Source: Prescottella sp. R16 (lineage in GTDB: Bacteria; Actinomycetota; Actinomycetes; Mycobacteriales; Mycobacteriaceae). Taken from it: a stretch of DNA of 64,000 nt. The notes beneath the pieces are model-generated. The model was not told where the DNA came from. It did no database searches and worked only from the letters and a program-made list of their open reading frames with translations. This document shows positions 52,439 through 61,607 of the stretch, piece after piece (the stretch's first letter is position 1; the number at the start of each line of letters is the position of its first letter). The translations under genes were made by a program, and so were the position numbers. The stretch is taken from positions 1,860,001 to 1,924,000 of the forward strand of contig NZ_CP130943.1 in assembly GCF_030656875.1 (NCBI RefSeq), in the 5' to 3' direction.

Positions 52439-54544
52439 TCAGACGCTCGCGACACCCTTCGCCAGGAACGGCTTCCCGTTCACGGCGGCCGACGTGCCGG
52501 TGCGGTCCAGGTACGGGGTGATGCCGCCGTTCCAGAACCCGAACCCGCCACCGAGGATCAGGCACAGATCGATGTCCTCGGGGGCGGCGACGACACCCTC
52601 GTCGAGCATGATCCGGATCTCCTCGGCGAATGCGCGGCGTGTCCGCTCGAGCACCTCCTCGGCCGTCGACGGCGTGTCGCCCTGCTGCCACAGCGCGGCG
52701 ACCTCGGGGTCGACGACCTGACCCCGGTCGGTCCAGGTCCACACGCCCGGCTTGCGGGCCTCGACGATCGCCTCGAGCCCCGGGGACGGCGTGAACCGCT
52801 CCGGGTAGGCGGCGTGCAGCGTCTCGCCGGTGTGCAGCGCGATGGCCGGGCCGACCAGCGCGAGCAGCGTGAACGGCGTCATCGGCATGCCGATCTCGCC
52901 GAGCGCGTTGTCGGCGACGTCGAACGGGGTGCCCTCGTCGACGGCGTTCATCACCTCGCCGAGCGCGCGGATGAGCAGCCGGTTGAACACGAAGCCCGGC
53001 TTGTCGGCGCAGCCGACGGCCGACTTCTTCAGCGCCTTCGCGGTGGCGAAAGCGGTCGCGAGCGTCGCATCGTCGGTCTGCTCGCCCTTGACGACCTCGA
53101 GCAGCGGCAGCACCGCGACCGGGTTGAAGAAGTGGAAGCCCACCACCCGCTCCGGATGCTGCAGATCCGACGCCATCTCGGTGATCGACAGCGACGACGT
53201 GTTGGTCGCCAGCACCGTCTCGGGGGAGACGTACTGCTCGAGCTCCGCGAACACCTGCTTCTTGACGTCCATGTTCTCGAACACGGCCTCGATGACGAAG
53301 TCGGTGTTCGCGAACGCGGCCTTGTCGAGCGAACCGGTGACGAGCGCCTTGAGCCGGTTCGCGCCGTCCGGGGACAGCCGGCCCTTGCCGAGCAGCTTGT
53401 CGATCTCGCCGTGCACGTAGCCGACGCCCTTGTCGATGCGCTCCTGATCGATGTCGGTGAGGATCACCGGCACCTTCAACTGTTTGACGAACAGCATCGC
53501 CAGCTGGCTCGCCATCAGGCCCGCACCCACGATGCCGACACCGGTGATCTTCCGCGCCAACGACTTGTCCGGGGCACCGGCCGGCCGCTTGGCCCGCTTG
53601 TTCACCAGATCGAACGCGTACAGGCCCGCGCGCAGCTCGTCCGTCATGAGCAGGTCGGCCAGCGCCTCGTCCTCGGCCTCGAACCCGGCGTCCAGCGACG
53701 CCGCATCCGTGAGATCGATGTTCCGGGCCCGGTCGAGCAACGCGACGGTGCGCACCGCGCCGAGCGCGTTGTCCGACGTCTTGGCGGCCACGAGCGCCGT
53801 CGCCCGCGCGATCGCCTCGTCCCAGCCGGCGCCGCGGTCGATCTCCGGACGGGACGGGGTGATGTCCCCGGCGATCACCTTCGCCGCCCACGCGAGGGAC
53901 TGCTCGATGAAGTCGGCCGAACCGAGCACGACGTCGGCGATGCCGAGGTCGAGCGCCTTCTTCGAGTTGATCACCTTGCCGTTGGCGAGCGGATTCTCGA
54001 TCGCGACGGTGACCGCGTTCGACGGCCCGATCAGGTTGGGCAGCAACTGGGTTCCGCCCCAGCCGGGAACCAGGCCCAGCATCGCCTCGGGCAGCCCGAG
54101 TGCGCCGACGTTGTCGGCGTAGGTGCGGTAGTGGCAGTGCAGGCCCACCTCGAGGCCGCCGCCGAGCGCGACACCGTTGACGAACGCGAACGTCGGCACC
54201 TCGGACTCGCGCAGCCGACGGAACACCTTGTGCCCCAGACGGCCGAGTTCGAGGCCCTGCTCGCGGGTGGTGATGGACGGGACGCCCTTGAGGTCGGCGC
54301 CGGCCGCGAAGATGAACGGCTTGCCGGTGACGGCGATCGCCGCGGGCTTCGCCTCGAACGCCTCGTCGAGTGCCTTGTCGAACGCCAGCAGACCCCGCGG
54401 GCCGAAGGAGTTCGGCTTGGTGTGGTCGAAGCCGTTGTCGAGGGTGATCAGCGCGACCGGCCCCTCGATGCCGGGCACCGAGACCAGCTTGGTGTAGGCG
54501 TTCGTGACGACCTCGTCGGCGAAAGCGCTTGCAATGTCGGTCAT
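52439..54544 (-). CDS. fadB: Fatty acid oxidation complex alpha subunit (enoyl-CoA hydratase/3-hydroxyacyl-CoA dehydrogenase)
   Basis: Multifunctional beta-oxidation enzyme of 701 aa. The N-terminal crotonase domain (about residues 15-230) has GVALGGGLEVGLHCHY and GLPEAMLGLVPGWGGTQLLP with the catalytic glutamate. The central NAD-binding domain (about 325-510) has GVGIVGAGLMASQLAMLF, and the C-terminal domain holds GFHFFNPVAVLPLLEVV and DKPGFVFNRLL. Its ATG immediately follows the fadA stop (TAG then ATG order on the minus strand), so the pair is one operon. Equivalent to FadB of Mycobacteriales. Confidence 0.95.
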   Translation of the reverse strand: MTDIASAFADEVVTNAYTKLVSVPGIEGPVALITLDNGFDHTKPNSFGPRGLLAFDKALDEAFEAKPAAIAVTGKPFIFAAGADLKGVPSITTREQGLELGRLGHKVFRRLRESEVPTFAFVNGVALGGGLEVGLHCHYRTYADNVGALGLPEAMLGLVPGWGGTQLLPNLIGPSNAVTVAIENPLANGKVINSKKALDLGIADVVLGSADFIEQSLAWAAKVIAGDITPSRPEIDRGAGWDEAIARATALVAAKTSDNALGAVRTVALLDRARNIDLTDAASLDAGFEAEDEALADLLMTDELRAGLYAFDLVNKRAKRPAGAPDKSLARKITGVGIVGAGLMASQLAMLFVKQLKVPVILTDIDQERIDKGVGYVHGEIDKLLGKGRLSPDGANRLKALVTGSLDKAAFANTDFVIEAVFENMDVKKQVFAELEQYVSPETVLATNTSSLSITEMASDLQHPERVVGFHFFNPVAVLPLLEVVKGEQTDDATLATAFATAKALKKSAVGCADKPGFVFNRLLIRALGEVMNAVDEGTPFDVADNALGEIGMPMTPFTLLALVGPAIALHTGETLHAAYPERFTPSPGLEAIVEARKPGVWTWTDRGQVVDPEVAALWQQGDTPSTAEEVLERTRRAFAEEIRIMLDEGVVAAPEDIDLCLILGGGFGFWNGGITPYLDRTGTSAAVNGKPFLAKGVASV

Positions 54545-55762
54545 CTACTTGACTCCCGCCTCGTAGTTGGCATGGTTCGGGTTCTCCCAGATCACGGTGC
54601 CGCCCATGCCGAGACCGATGCACATCGTGGTCAGGCCGTACCGGACACCGGGGTTCTGCGCGAACTGGCGCGACAGCTGCGTCATCAGACGCACGCCGGA
54701 CGACGCGAGCGGGTGACCGCACGCGATCGCGCCGCCCCACTGGTTGACGCGGGGGTCGTCGTCGGCGATGCCGAAGTGCTCGAGGAACGCGAGCACCTGC
54801 ACCGCGAACGCCTCGTTGATCTCGAACAGGCCGATGTCGTCGATGGACAGGCCGGTACGGGCGAGGACCTTCTCGGTCGCCGGGACCGGGCCGATACCCA
54901 TGACGGCGGGGTCGACGCCCGCGAAGGCGAAGCCGACCATGCGCATCCCGATCGGCAGCCCCAGCTCGGTGGCGGTGTCCTCGCCGGCGAGCAGGCACGC
55001 CGTCGCACCGTCGTTGAGACCCGCGGCGTTACCGGCGGTGATCCGGCCGGCGGGACGGAACGGGGTCTTGAGCTTCGCGAGATCCTCGAGGGTCGTGCCC
55101 GGGCGGGGCGGCTCGTCCTCGGTGGCCAGACCCCAGCCCGCCTCCGAACGTGTCGCGACCGGCACGAGGGTGTCGGCGATGTAGCCGGCCTTCTTCGCGG
55201 CCTCGTACTTGTTCTGCGACGCGACCGCGTAGGCGTCGGTGCGCTCCTTGGTGATCGACGGGAACCGGTCGTGCAGGTTCTCGGCGGTGTTGCCCATCAC
55301 GAGCGCGCTCGGATCGACCAGGCGGTCGGTGAGGAAACGCGGGTTGGGGTCGGCGCCCTGGCCCATCGGGTGATGGCCCATGTGCTCGACACCACCGGCG
55401 AGCACGACGTCGTACTGGCCGAAACCGATACCCGACGCCGTCGTGGTCACGGCCGTCATGGCGCCCGCACACATGCGGTCGATCGCGAAGCCCGGCACCG
55501 TCTCGGGCAGGCCTGCGAGGATCGCGGACGTGCGGCCGATGGTCAGGCCCTGGTCACCGGTCTGGGTGGTCGCGGCGATCGCGACCTCGTCGATCCGGGC
55601 CGGATCGAGCGCAGGGTTGCGACGCAGCAGCTCGCGGATCGCTTTGACGACCAGGTCGTCGGCGCGGGTCTCGGCGTAGATGCCCTTCGGTCCGGCCTTG
55701 CCGAACGGCGTGCGGATGCCGTCGACGAAGACGACGTTTCTCTGATGTGCGGAAGCAGCCAC
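54545..55762 (-). CDS. fadA: Acetyl-CoA C-acyltransferase (3-ketoacyl-CoA thiolase)
   Basis: Thiolase of 405 aa, beta subunit of the fatty acid oxidation complex. The acylated Cys is in DRMCAGAMTAV, followed by NEAFAVQVLAF, the general base in GGAIACGHPLASSG and the second Cys in TTMCIGLGMGG. GTG 55762 has AGGAGG at ideal spacing; upstream in-frame starts lie in the promoter. The -10 TACAGT (55823-55828) and the palindrome at 55836-55849 suggest acyl-CoA-responsive control. Zero-gap operon with fadB. Confidence 0.95.
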   Translation of the reverse strand: MAASAHQRNVVFVDGIRTPFGKAGPKGIYAETRADDLVVKAIRELLRRNPALDPARIDEVAIAATTQTGDQGLTIGRTSAILAGLPETVPGFAIDRMCAGAMTAVTTTASGIGFGQYDVVLAGGVEHMGHHPMGQGADPNPRFLTDRLVDPSALVMGNTAENLHDRFPSITKERTDAYAVASQNKYEAAKKAGYIADTLVPVATRSEAGWGLATEDEPPRPGTTLEDLAKLKTPFRPAGRITAGNAAGLNDGATACLLAGEDTATELGLPIGMRMVGFAFAGVDPAVMGIGPVPATEKVLARTGLSIDDIGLFEINEAFAVQVLAFLEHFGIADDDPRVNQWGGAIACGHPLASSGVRLMTQLSRQFAQNPGVRYGLTTMCIGLGMGGTVIWENPNHANYEAGVK

Positions 55763-55822
55763 GCTGGATTCCTCCTGGCGGGAACGATGCGGAAACGGCG
55801 GGAGCGAGACCCGCCACGCACC

Positions 55823-55851
55823 ACTGTAGCCCTGATTACCCGCCAGTAACA
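55823..55851 (-). promoter_or_regulatory. fadAB promoter with operator-like sequence
   Basis: On the minus strand TGTTAC (55846-55851) and TACAGT (55823-55828) are 17 bp apart. Between and over them lies TTAC-N6-GTAA (55836-55849), a repressor-type position. The regulator is unknown; a TetR-type fatty acid regulator is plausible. Confidence 0.5.
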
Positions 55852-55882
55852 TACGGGGTGATCGCGAGGCTTTCGCCGCAGG

Positions 55883-57118
55883 TCAGGGCTGCGCGCGCAG
55901 TGCTTCCACGAGAATCGGACCGACCAGTTCGCGCTGCCAGGGGCGAGCACCACCGGCGGTCAGCACGTCCTCGACCGACGCGGGCGCATCCCAGCACACC
56001 CGGCGCACCAGATCCGGGCTGAGCAGATTCTCCACCGGCACGTGCACCCGTTCGCTCAGCTCGGTGAGACCCGCCTTCGCGGCCGTCAACCGAGCCGCGG
56101 CCTCCGGGTCCTTCCGTGCCCACCGGCTCGCCGGCGGGGGACCGGTGAAGGGCTGGGTCACCGGCGGCAACTCGGCATCCGGCAGTACGCGCGCCCGCTC
56201 GAGCGCCGACAACCACACCCGCGACGAGCGGCGCTGCCGCGGACCCCCGAACACCGGCAGCTTCCGCAACGACTCGATGCTCCGGGGATCGGCGGTCGCG
56301 GCCGCGACGATCGCCGAATCCGGCAGGATCCGGCTCGGTGAGATGTCCCGACGGGCGGCGATCTCGTCACGCGCCGTCCACAGTTCGCGCACCGCCGCCA
56401 GCTGGCGTGGGCTCTTGAGGCTGTGGATCTGCGACGTCCGACGCCACCGGTCCGGTTTGGGCTGCGGCGGCCCGGCCAGCCGCACGTGCTCGAACTCCTG
56501 CGCGGCCCATTCCGTTTTTCCTTGCGCGGCAAGCTCGCTCGCCATCGCCTCGCGCAGCTCGAGCAGCACCTCGACGTCGAGGGCGGCATAGTTGAGCCAT
56601 GCGTCCGGCAGCGGACGGGTGGACCAGTCCGCGGCCCCGTGCCCCTTGCGCAGTTCCAGGCCCAGGGTGCGTTCGACGATCGCCGCCAGCCCGACTCGCT
56701 CGAAACCGGCCAGACGCCCGGCCAATTCGGTATCGAACAGTGCGGCGGGCCCGAGACCCAACTCGGCCAGGCACGGCAGATCCTGATCGGCCGAGTGCAG
56801 CACCCACTCGAGGCCGTTCATCGCGTCGGCCAACGGCGCGAGCTCCCCGGCGGTGGGGATCGGGTCCAGCAGGAACGACCCGGCGCCCGCGCGCCGCAAC
56901 TGCACCAGGTAGGCGCGCGACGAGTACCGGAACCCGGACGCCCGTTCGGCGTCCACAGCGAGCGGCCCCGATCCCGCGGCCAGGCGCTCGGCGGCGTCGC
57001 GCACTCCTGCGGCGGTCTCGATCACCGGCGGCACCCCGTCGGCCGGAACCAGCAGGGGGACCGCGGTGGGGGTGGATTCGGGCACGCGTTCGGGGGAAGG
57101 CTCGGTGGACTCTGACAT
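55883..57118 (-). CDS. rnd: Ribonuclease D
   Basis: 3'-5' exoribonuclease of 411 aa (Rv2681-like) trimming tRNA and small RNA ends. DEDDy residues are visible: DAERASG (motif I), HSADQDLPCL (motif II) and YAALDVEVLLELR (motif III, Tyr and Asp). An HRDC domain follows from about residue 225 (LWTARDEIAARRDISPSRILPD) with a second helical domain to the end. ATG 57118 fits a -10 TAGAGT (57127-57132) giving a 2 nt leader. It lies beside dxs in M. tuberculosis; here lipid genes intervene. Confidence 0.93.
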   Translation of the reverse strand: MSESTEPSPERVPESTPTAVPLLVPADGVPPVIETAAGVRDAAERLAAGSGPLAVDAERASGFRYSSRAYLVQLRRAGAGSFLLDPIPTAGELAPLADAMNGLEWVLHSADQDLPCLAELGLGPAALFDTELAGRLAGFERVGLAAIVERTLGLELRKGHGAADWSTRPLPDAWLNYAALDVEVLLELREAMASELAAQGKTEWAAQEFEHVRLAGPPQPKPDRWRRTSQIHSLKSPRQLAAVRELWTARDEIAARRDISPSRILPDSAIVAAATADPRSIESLRKLPVFGGPRQRRSSRVWLSALERARVLPDAELPPVTQPFTGPPPASRWARKDPEAAARLTAAKAGLTELSERVHVPVENLLSPDLVRRVCWDAPASVEDVLTAGGARPWQRELVGPILVEALRAQP

Positions 57119-57223
57119 AGGGCAGAACTCTACGTGCCCGAGGCTCGGTGTCCCCGACCGTACGGAGTCCGTCCGGGGTCCGCCCGGGGCCGTCCGCGCC
57201 GGTGACGAAACCGGCGCCACCCG

Positions 57224-57268
57224 TTGACATATGGCCGAATTCCGGCAATTGTGTCAAATGTTGGACAA
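57224..57268 (+). promoter_or_regulatory. Promoter/operator candidate of the alpha/beta hydrolase
   Basis: A consensus -35 TTGACA (57224-57229) is followed after 17 bp by AATTGT (57247-57252). Overlapping the latter is TTGT-N12-ACAA (57249-57268), with an inner TGTC/GACA pair. It may be a repressor site. Confidence 0.4.
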
Positions 57269-57344
57269 GTGACCGACAGCACTCCGAGGAGTGCCGTGGA
57301 TATCGCGACGGTGCCACCGGACCGTCGAACCGGAAGGTGATTCG

Positions 57345-58196
57345 ATGCTCAACCTCGCGGCCGCCGTGGCCCCCGTCGGTGCACTGCCGACCGGGTCGAT
57401 GGTGGAACTGCCCGGTCGCGGCAGCACCTACGTCATCGACACCGGTGCCGGCTCGGTCCCCGACGACCGGCCCACGCTCGTGCTGCTGCACGCACTGGCC
57501 TGCACCGGCACGCTCACGTGGTACCCGGTGATCGACGCACTCGCCGAGAAGGCGCGCGTCGTGGTGCTCGACCAGCGCTGGCACGGCCGGGGCATCCGGT
57601 CGGAGCGGTTCACGCTCGAGGACTGCGCCGACGATGTCGCCGCGCTCGCCGACGTGCTCGGCATCGACCGCGTCGTACCGGTCGGCTACTCGATGGGGTC
57701 GCTTGTCTCGCAGCTGGTCTGGAAGCGCCACCGGGACCGGGTCGCGGGTCTGGTGCTGTGCGCCGGTGCCGCACACTTCAAGCGGAACTCCCGGGAACGG
57801 GTCGCACTCGAGTCGCTCAGCGTCGGACTCGGCGCGCTCAAGCCTCGTCCCGGTCCGGTCCCGGTGGGTGCGCCGCGCCTCGGCGGCGACCGGGTGTGGG
57901 CGTACTCCCAGTTCCGGGAGACCAGTTACGGCGCGATCGGGCGGGCGACCGCCGAGATCGGCAAATTCGACTCCACCGCGTGGGTGAGCGACATCGACGT
58001 CCCCACCGCCGTCGTGGTGCCCACCAAGGACCTCATCATCCCGCCACGGCGCCAGCGCTGGCTCGCCCGCCAGATCGCCGGCGCCGCAACGTACGAAGTG
58101 AACTGCGGTCACTCCGCATGCGTCATGGACGCGGGACCGTTCACCGAGGGGCTGCTGGCTGCTTCTGCTTCGGTGCTTGCGCGCGTGCGGCCGTGA
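57345..58196 (+). CDS. Alpha/beta hydrolase
   Basis: A 283 aa hydrolase. Oxyanion region LLHALACTGTLTW, an arginine-rich DQRWHGRGIRSERF after strand 4, nucleophile elbow VGYSMGSLVSQ, acid in PTKDLIIPPRR and His in NCGHSACVMD. ATG 57345 follows GGAAGG. Its last 56 bp overlap the 3' end of the WS/DGAT gene. Probably an esterase or lipase acting near the triacylglycerol pathway (context only). Confidence 0.87.
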   Translation: MLNLAAAVAPVGALPTGSMVELPGRGSTYVIDTGAGSVPDDRPTLVLLHALACTGTLTWYPVIDALAEKARVVVLDQRWHGRGIRSERFTLEDCADDVAALADVLGIDRVVPVGYSMGSLVSQLVWKRHRDRVAGLVLCAGAAHFKRNSRERVALESLSVGLGALKPRPGPVPVGAPRLGGDRVWAYSQFRETSYGAIGRATAEIGKFDSTAWVSDIDVPTAVVVPTKDLIIPPRRQRWLARQIAGAATYEVNCGHSACVMDAGPFTEGLLAASASVLARVRP

Positions 58197-59568
58197 CCAG
58201 TTCCTCCAGGGCTTCGGGGAACGCGTCCGCGAGATCCCACAGACGCGGGGCAAGTTCCTTGCACGAGACCAGGCCGACGTCCAGGCGGCCCTCGAGCGAC
58301 ATCACCGTCACGTTGAGGCCGGCGCCGTGGAACACCGGTCCGAGCGGGTACATCTGCTTGATCCGCGCGCCCAGGAAGTACAGCGGTATCGGCGGGCCCG
58401 GCACGTTCGAGACCACCAGGTTGTGCACGACCGGGTGACGCTCGGCGAGCTTGAGCTTGGAGTACACGCGCATCGCGCTGCCGAACGTCGCCGGCGCCGC
58501 GAACTGGGCCCAGTCCTGCAGCAGGGTCGCGCCCAGGGCCTCGGCGTGATGGTTCTTGTTGATCGCGTTGTGCTCGGCGATGAACTTCAGCCGCTCCACC
58601 GGATCGGCGATGTCGGTGCCGAGCTGGGTGAACATCACCGAAATCTGGTTGGTGCCGGGGCGATCCGACTTGTCGTGCACCGACACCGGGACCGTCGCGA
58701 CCAGTGAGCTGTCGGGCAGCTCGTTGCGATCCTCGAGGTACGTGCGCAGTGCGCCACCGCACAGCGTCAGCACGACGTCGTTCACCTTCACCCCGAACGC
58801 GTTCTTGACCAGCTTGACGTCGTCGAGGCTCAGTTCCTTGTAGGCGAGGGTCCGGCGGCCGGTGATCGCACCGTTGAACGACGTGCGCGGCGCCGTGAAC
58901 GGCGTCGGCATCGCCTCACCCTTGCGGGCGCGGCCGATCCACCGGAACGGCAGCGTCACACTCTCGGGCAGCAGCTTCGCCATCTTGAGCGGCCGCGACG
59001 CGAACGACATCAGCCCGCCGAGCGCGATGTCGAGTGACGACGCCCGGCCCGCACCCTCGGGCAGCTCGTCGAAAACCGGGCGCGGGGCGTCGGGTTCGAG
59101 GCCGCACAGCTGAGACATCAGGTTGGAGCCGGTGACGCCGTCGACGTTGGCGTGGTGCATCTTCGACATCACTGCGACCGAGCCGTCCTCGAGGCCCTCG
59201 ATGACGTACATGTCCCACAGTGGCCGGGACCGGTCCATCGGCTGGCTGGCGATCGAGCTGCACAGCTCCGACAGCTCGTCCCGGCCGCCGGGGGCGGGGA
59301 CGGCGATGCGGTGGAAGTGCCGGTCGATGTCGAAGTCGGTGTCGTCGACCCACACCGGGTGGTCCAGGTTGAACCGGCTGTCCGCGAGGCGGCGCTTGAA
59401 GCTGGGCATGGCCTTCACGCGGGCCGCGAGTTCGTCGCGGAGCTTCGCGAAGGAGTAACCACCTGGGACGGTGGAGCTGTCCAGGATGATCAGGCCGCAC
59501 ACGTGCAGCATCTGTGTCGGGGTTTCGAGGTACAGGAAGCTGGCGTCCATCCCACTGAGTCTCTCCAT
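58141..59568 (-). CDS. Wax ester synthase/diacylglycerol acyltransferase (WS/DGAT)
   Basis: Acyl-CoA-dependent acyltransferase of 475 aa forming triacylglycerol or wax esters for storage. The active site HHxxxDG is HHANVDG at residues 138-144; PLWDMYVIEGL precedes it, and NQISVMFTQLGTD plus NLVVSNVPGPPIPLYFLGA in the C-terminal half are family hallmarks. ATG 59568 fits a -10 TACCGT (59576-59581) with a 1 nt leader. An exact KstR-type motif overlaps that -10, linking storage to sterol-regulated control. Divergent from an esterase gene, like Rv1425/lipO as I recall. Confidence 0.94.
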   Translation of the reverse strand: MERLSGMDASFLYLETPTQMLHVCGLIILDSSTVPGGYSFAKLRDELAARVKAMPSFKRRLADSRFNLDHPVWVDDTDFDIDRHFHRIAVPAPGGRDELSELCSSIASQPMDRSRPLWDMYVIEGLEDGSVAVMSKMHHANVDGVTGSNLMSQLCGLEPDAPRPVFDELPEGAGRASSLDIALGGLMSFASRPLKMAKLLPESVTLPFRWIGRARKGEAMPTPFTAPRTSFNGAITGRRTLAYKELSLDDVKLVKNAFGVKVNDVVLTLCGGALRTYLEDRNELPDSSLVATVPVSVHDKSDRPGTNQISVMFTQLGTDIADPVERLKFIAEHNAINKNHHAEALGATLLQDWAQFAAPATFGSAMRVYSKLKLAERHPVVHNLVVSNVPGPPIPLYFLGARIKQMYPLGPVFHGAGLNVTVMSLEGRLDVGLVSCKELAPRLWDLADAFPEALEELVTAARAQAPKQKQPAAPR

Positions 59569-59579
59569 GCAGCTAACGG

Positions 59580-59593
59580 TAGAACCTGTTCTA
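59580..59593. promoter_or_regulatory. KstR-type operator
   Basis: TAGAACCTGTTCTA fits the published KstR consensus TNNAACNNGTTNNA at every fixed position and is an almost perfect palindrome. It overlaps the WS/DGAT -10 and lies 45 bp before the divergent esterase start, so it could control both. Confidence 0.7.
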
Positions 59594-59637
59594 ACTTCAC
59601 GCGTGCGGTGTGACAAAAGTCATGCTTGAATGTGTTT

Positions 59638-60927
59638 ATGACCATCGGTAACGCGTTCTTGTTCCGGCAAATAGCAACTCTCGGTGCGACGGTAAATGCG
59701 CTTCGTCCGATTCCGGGCATGCCGCTGTCGGTTCCCGCTTTCCTGTCCGGATGGCTCACCACGGAACTTGCTCCGCAGTTGCTCGCCGCGACCGCGGCCG
59801 ATGCGGCGCAACGCGTCGCCCGGCGCGGCATACGCACCCCCGGCGACGCGGCCGGGCTCGCGCTCGCCGGCCTGTCGGTCGCCGGCCTCGCCGCCGTGAT
59901 CGCCGAGTCCCGCAGCGCCCGCCACGAGGCCGAGACCGCGCTGACGGAAGCACTCGGCGCCGACTACCGCAGCGTCGCCGGACACGACGGACCTGTCGCC
60001 CCCGTCCGGATCCCCTGGCGGCAGTTCGCGACACCGTTCCGGATGCGCCGCGACGACGTCGTCCGGGTCCGTGACCTCGCGTACGCGCCGGGCGGCCGCC
60101 GCTTCCGGCTCGACGTCTACCACCGCCGTGACACCCCCGCGAACGCGCCGATCCTGCTGCAGATCCACGGCGGCGGCTGGGTGTTCGGCAGCAAGAACGA
60201 TCAGGGCATCCCGCTCATGATGGAGATGGCGTCCCGTGGCTGGGTGTGCGTCGCGATCAACTACCCGCTGTCCCCGAAAGCCGTGTGGCCGGCCCACCTG
60301 ATCGCCGTCAAACGGGCGGTCGCGTGGCTACGGGACAACGCCGCGAACTACGGCGGCGACCCGAGTTTCGTCGCCGTCACCGGAGGCTCCGCGGGCGGCC
60401 ACCTCGCCGCGATGCTCGCCCTCACCGCCGACGACCCCGACCTGCAGCCCGGCTTCGAGGACGCCGACACGTCGATCCAGGCGTGCGTGCCGCACTACGG
60501 CGTCTACGACTTCACCGGCGAGACCGGGATCAAGGCCACCCGCCTGCGCGTCGAGTCCGGGCTGATGCCGATGGTGCTCGGCAAGGCGGCACGATTCCCA
60601 CAGGACTACGAGGCCGCGTCCCCGCTGTGCCACCTGCGCGCCGACGCGCCCCCGTTCTTCGTCGTGCACGGCACCAGCGACTCGTTCATTCCGGTCGCCG
60701 AGGCACGCGAGTTCGTCCGCAGGCTGCGGGAGGTGTCCGAGAACCCCGTCGCCTACGCGGAACTGCGCGGCGCCCAGCACGCGTTCGACATCTTCCCGTC
60801 GCTCCGGTCGTCCGCCGTCGTCCAGGCGGCCGCCGACTTCCTGGACTGGACGCGGGCGCGGCAGCAGGCGGACCGGATGGACAGCGAGGTCGTGGAGGAA
60901 GTGGAGGAGACGGAGAACGTCGGCTAG
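59638..60927 (+). CDS. Alpha/beta hydrolase, hormone-sensitive-lipase-like esterase
   Basis: A 429 aa esterase. An N-terminal hydrophobic region of about 90 residues (RPIPGMPLSVPAFLSGWLTTE, then GLALAGLSVAGLAAVIAES) may associate with membranes or lipid. The catalytic domain starts near residue 130 with the oxyanion HGGGWVFG, nucleophile in TGGSAGGHLAAM, acid in GTSDSFIPVAEA and His in GAQHAFDIFPS. ATG 59638 is used; GTG 59632 and TTG 59626 are in-frame alternatives. It probably hydrolyses lipid esters, opposing the divergent WS/DGAT. Confidence 0.88.
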   Translation: MTIGNAFLFRQIATLGATVNALRPIPGMPLSVPAFLSGWLTTELAPQLLAATAADAAQRVARRGIRTPGDAAGLALAGLSVAGLAAVIAESRSARHEAETALTEALGADYRSVAGHDGPVAPVRIPWRQFATPFRMRRDDVVRVRDLAYAPGGRRFRLDVYHRRDTPANAPILLQIHGGGWVFGSKNDQGIPLMMEMASRGWVCVAINYPLSPKAVWPAHLIAVKRAVAWLRDNAANYGGDPSFVAVTGGSAGGHLAAMLALTADDPDLQPGFEDADTSIQACVPHYGVYDFTGETGIKATRLRVESGLMPMVLGKAARFPQDYEAASPLCHLRADAPPFFVVHGTSDSFIPVAEAREFVRRLREVSENPVAYAELRGAQHAFDIFPSLRSSAVVQAAADFLDWTRARQQADRMDSEVVEEVEETENVG

Positions 60928-61529
60928 GGGTTCGCCAGCCGGGTGATCCCGGCCGGGGGCAGCCCGGCCGCGTACGCGAGGACGTCGCAGAACGCTTCGA
61001 CGTGCGCGGCCAACGCCGGTGGGGACGACGTCGGTGTCCACGACGCCCGCACCTCGAGCTGGTGGGCGCGCGACGGGCCGGCGATGTCACCGAACCGCAC
61101 CGAACTGGTCGCCGTCACGGTGCCGCCCAGGGCGACCACGTCGTCGGTCCGATCGGCGAGCGTGTCGACCAGCCAGCTCCACGCGACCTCCGGCAGCAGC
61201 GGATCGGCGGCCAGAGCCGACTCGACGTCGGCCTGGATGTACGCGACGAGCCGCATCGTGCCGTGCCATGTGTCGTGACCGTCCGGGTCGTGCAGCAGGA
61301 TCAGCCGCCCGAACGCGTCGCTGTCGGAATGTTCGGGCACGGTGTTGTCGCCGGCACCACCGCCGTCCGGGTGGCGCACCTCGGCGCCCAACGCGTAACT
61401 GAAGGGGGCGAGACGCCGCGGCGGCCGGATCGGACCGACCTCGATGCCGGGATGGGCGACGGCCGCCCGCATCGTGTCGACAGCGGCGCGGAACACGGCA
61501 GGTTCGTCGGTTGCTCCCGGGGTCGTCAC
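60924..61529 (-). CDS. DUF3000 family protein
   Basis: A 201 aa cytoplasmic protein (Rv2680-like), conserved next to hemE and rnd in actinobacteria. Recognisable parts are PPRRLAPFSYALGAEV near the N-terminus, DAFGRLILLHDPDGHDTWHGTMRLVAYIQA mid-protein and the Trp-rich PEVAWSWLVDTLADRTDDVV. GTG 61529 fits a -10 TACCGT (61538-61543) with a 2 nt leader. Its stop overlaps the esterase stop by 4 bp. No function is known. Confidence 0.9.
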   Translation of the reverse strand: MTTPGATDEPAVFRAAVDTMRAAVAHPGIEVGPIRPPRRLAPFSYALGAEVRHPDGGGAGDNTVPEHSDSDAFGRLILLHDPDGHDTWHGTMRLVAYIQADVESALAADPLLPEVAWSWLVDTLADRTDDVVALGGTVTATSSVRFGDIAGPSRAHQLEVRASWTPTSSPPALAAHVEAFCDVLAYAAGLPPAGITRLANP

Positions 61530-61607
61530 ACCTGCGGACGGTAGACGCCGTACCTGGTAGGCCGGGGGAGGCGCGCCGATTCTCCCTTCTGGGCCGACCA
61601 TGGCAGC

